Positions 60,166 through 64,000 of a stretch of 64,000 bases of DNA are shown piece by piece (the first letter of the stretch is position 1; every line of letters starts with the position of its first letter). Below the pieces are notes generated by a model. The model was given only the letters and a program-made list of their open reading frames with translations. It searched no databases and was not told the DNA's origin. The position numbers and the translations under genes are program-made. The stretch is from NCBI RefSeq assembly GCF_019511645.1, contig NZ_JAEUAX010000002.1:248001-312000 (forward strand), in the 5' to 3' direction. Source of the DNA: Microbacterium ureisolvens (GTDB lineage: Bacteria > Actinomycetota > Actinomycetes > Actinomycetales > Microbacteriaceae).

Positions 60166-60630
60166 TCAGACGGCGGGAGCGGGCGCCGGCGTCTTGCGCC
60201 CTCGCGGCTTGCGCTCGGGAACGACCGGGATGGTGCCGGTCTCGGCCGCGATGTCTACGACGTCGGTCGGCTCGGCGGCCAGCTCGACGCGCAGCGCCTG
60301 CACGAGCGCGAGGCCGTGGCGCGTGGTGAGGATGACCCGCTGGAACTCGGGGTGGCCCTCGAGGTCGATCACGACGCTCGGCCGGTGGCGGCGGATGATC
60401 GCGAAATCGTCGCCGCCCGCCGAGCGCCAGGTGCCCGCCGCGATGACGCCGCGCAGGTGCGTGCCCGGGCTCGGGATGCCGCGCAGCCATGTCCACGCGT
60501 CGTCGGTGAGCTGCACCTTGGTGATCGTGGAGCGCTCGATGACGACATTCCCCTTGCGGAATGACAGCGCGCGCTCGGACACCGACAGCACGACTTCGAG
60601 CTGCGTCGAATCGAGCAGCAGGGTCACCAT
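60166..60630 (-). CDS. Hypothetical protein with PH-like beta domain
   Basis: A 154-residue soluble protein. VLSVSERALSFRKGNVVIERSTITKVQLTDDAWTWLRGIPSPGTHLRGVIAAGTWRSAGGDDFAIIRRHRPSVVIDLEG shows the strand pattern of bacterial PH-like domains; the C-terminus is a basic, proline-rich tail. I see no assigned function. CAGACT sits 6 nt before the ATG (near-consensus leaderless start). It is convergent with the ABC permease and divergent from the FO synthase gene. Confidence 0.72.
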   Translation of the reverse strand: MVTLLLDSTQLEVVLSVSERALSFRKGNVVIERSTITKVQLTDDAWTWLRGIPSPGTHLRGVIAAGTWRSAGGDDFAIIRRHRPSVVIDLEGHPEFQRVILTTRHGLALVQALRVELAAEPTDVVDIAAETGTIPVVPERKPRGRKTPAPAPAV

Positions 60631-60733
60631 GTGCCCAGTCTGCCAGCGCGGGCGCCCGGAACCGGACTCATTTGCTTACGGGAGGGCAACGATCCTTCGC
60701 CCCGGCACCCGTGGGCGGTGCAAGACTGGATCG

Positions 60734-63183
<2,450 letters not shown>

Positions 63184-63187
<4 letters not shown>

Positions 63188-64000
63188 CCCGCGTCGAGGT
63201 CGCGATCGTCGGCGCCGGATTCGCCGGCATCGGCGTCGCGTCGGCACTGCGGCGCGCGGGGCGTGACGACTTCGTCCTACTGGAACGCGGGGCATCCGTC
63301 GGCGGCACCTGGCGTGACAACACGTACCCGGGCATCGCGTGCGACGTGCCCTCGCATCTCTACGGCTTCGCGACGCACCCGAACCCGGCGTGGTCGGGCA
63401 CGTACGCGAAGGGCGCGGAGATCCACGCGTACCTCGAGCACGTCGTGGACGTCGAGGACCTGCGAGAGCGCCTGCGCCTTCACACTCCGATGCGATCGGC
63501 CGAATGGGATGCCGTCCAGGAGGTGTGGCGCATCGCCACGCCCGACGGCGTCGTCGTGGCCGACGCGCTCGTGCTCGCGTGCGGACGCCTGACGGAGCCC
63601 GCCATCCCCCGGGTCCCCGGGCTCGAGCAGTTCCCCGGGCCTCTGTTCCACTCGGCGCGGTGGGATCACTCGGCCGACCTCGCCGGCGCACGTGTGGGGG
63701 TCGTGGGCACCGGGGCCAGCGCCGTGCAGATCGTGCCGGAGCTCGCCCGCACGGCTGCCCACGTCACGCTCTTCCAGCGCACGCCCGCGTGGATCGTGCC
63801 GCGCGGCGGCGGCGCTTACTCCGACGCCGACCGCGCCCGGTTCGCCGCGACCCCGCAGGCGCTGGAGGCCCTCCGTGCCGAGCTCTACGCCGAGGGCGAG
63901 GCCCGGTTCGCGTCGCGCTCGGGCGACTCCGCCGCGGCGGCCGAGGCCGAAGCAGTGGCGCGCGCACACCTCGAGCGACAGGTCACCGACCCGATGCTGC
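63184..64000 (+). CDS. Baeyer-Villiger-type flavin monooxygenase, partial
   Basis: The first 272 codons are in the window; the gene runs beyond 64000. IVGAGFAGIGVASALRRAG is the FAD-binding loop and GVVGTGASAVQIVPELA the NADPH loop. The fingerprint FPGPLFHSARWDH matches FxGxxxHxxxW(P/D) of class B flavoprotein monooxygenases, with Asp variants common. It would insert oxygen next to a ketone or oxidise a heteroatom. GTG 63184 overlaps the fbiC stop. Adjacency to a deazaflavin-related gene is notable, but class B enzymes use FAD. Confidence 0.9.

Overview
The window is very GC-rich, with near-saturated G/C at third codon positions. Genes are tightly packed, with many ATGA/GTGA overlaps and frequent GTG starts. 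Together with the many starts that have only a TANNNT box 6-7 nt upstream, this points to an actinobacterium of the Microbacteriaceae, most likely Microbacterium or a close relative (inference from gene content and style, no database search). I see no rRNA, tRNA, CRISPR array, insertion sequence or phage gene, and no gene-free stretch above 300 bases.

Layout. 1-387: N-terminus of a secreted pullulanase/amylase-type enzyme behind two LacI-type operators. 901-7062: methylcitrate (propionate) operon GntR-prpD-prpB-prpC, followed by a hotdog thioesterase and a thiolase. 7191-15165: housekeeping and exporter genes, including an ABC exporter with its GbsR/MarR-type regulator, rnhA, a MocR regulator with a paired operator, a NUDIX protein and an aldo-keto reductase. 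15296-19155: heterodimeric ABC exporter. 19429-24559: DUF4407 membrane protein, rlmN (preceded by two copies of a 53-bp palindromic repeat), a LysE exporter, a HAD phosphatase and a VOC protein. 24680-27106: SDR / enoyl-CoA hydratase / SDR fatty-acid or branched-chain module. 27227-29039: small proteins and a kinase-like protein. 29052-32068: TPP riboswitch plus ykoEDC thiamine-precursor ECF transporter. 32112-33761: D-Ala-D-Ala carboxypeptidase-like protein.

33780-53859 is the accessory centrepiece: a fucose plus alpha-galactoside locus of about 20 kb. It encodes every step of non-phosphorylating L-fucose oxidation: mutarotase, L-fucose dehydrogenase-type AKR, lactonase-type amidohydrolase, L-fuconate dehydratase, SDR dehydrogenase and FAH-family diketo-acid hydrolase. 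A FadR/GntR regulator is present, and the operator ACATC(C/G)GATGTCTAT stands in front of both the catabolic genes and the regulator. Next to these lie a secreted GH27 alpha-galactosidase with C-terminal accessory modules, a GH36 alpha-galactosidase, a complete CUT1 sugar ABC transporter without its ATPase, a GH95 alpha-L-fucosidase, a CE7-type esterase, a ROK regulator and an unassigned enolase-superfamily sugar-acid dehydratase. The likely job is uptake and breakdown of oligosaccharides carrying both alpha-galactose and alpha-fucose, feeding fucose to pyruvate and lactate.

53869-64000: a J-domain/NERD-like fusion, two small membrane proteins, a 3-hydroxyisobutyryl-CoA hydrolase, an ABC exporter whose ATPase has a 300-residue acidic tail, and an FbiC-like FO synthase. 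The CofG half of FbiC is intact but its CofH half has lost the CxxxCxxC iron-sulfur motif. It overlaps a Baeyer-Villiger-type monooxygenase that runs off the window end. The broken CofH motif, the fucose regulon operators and the pervasive leaderless starts are the most notable observations.
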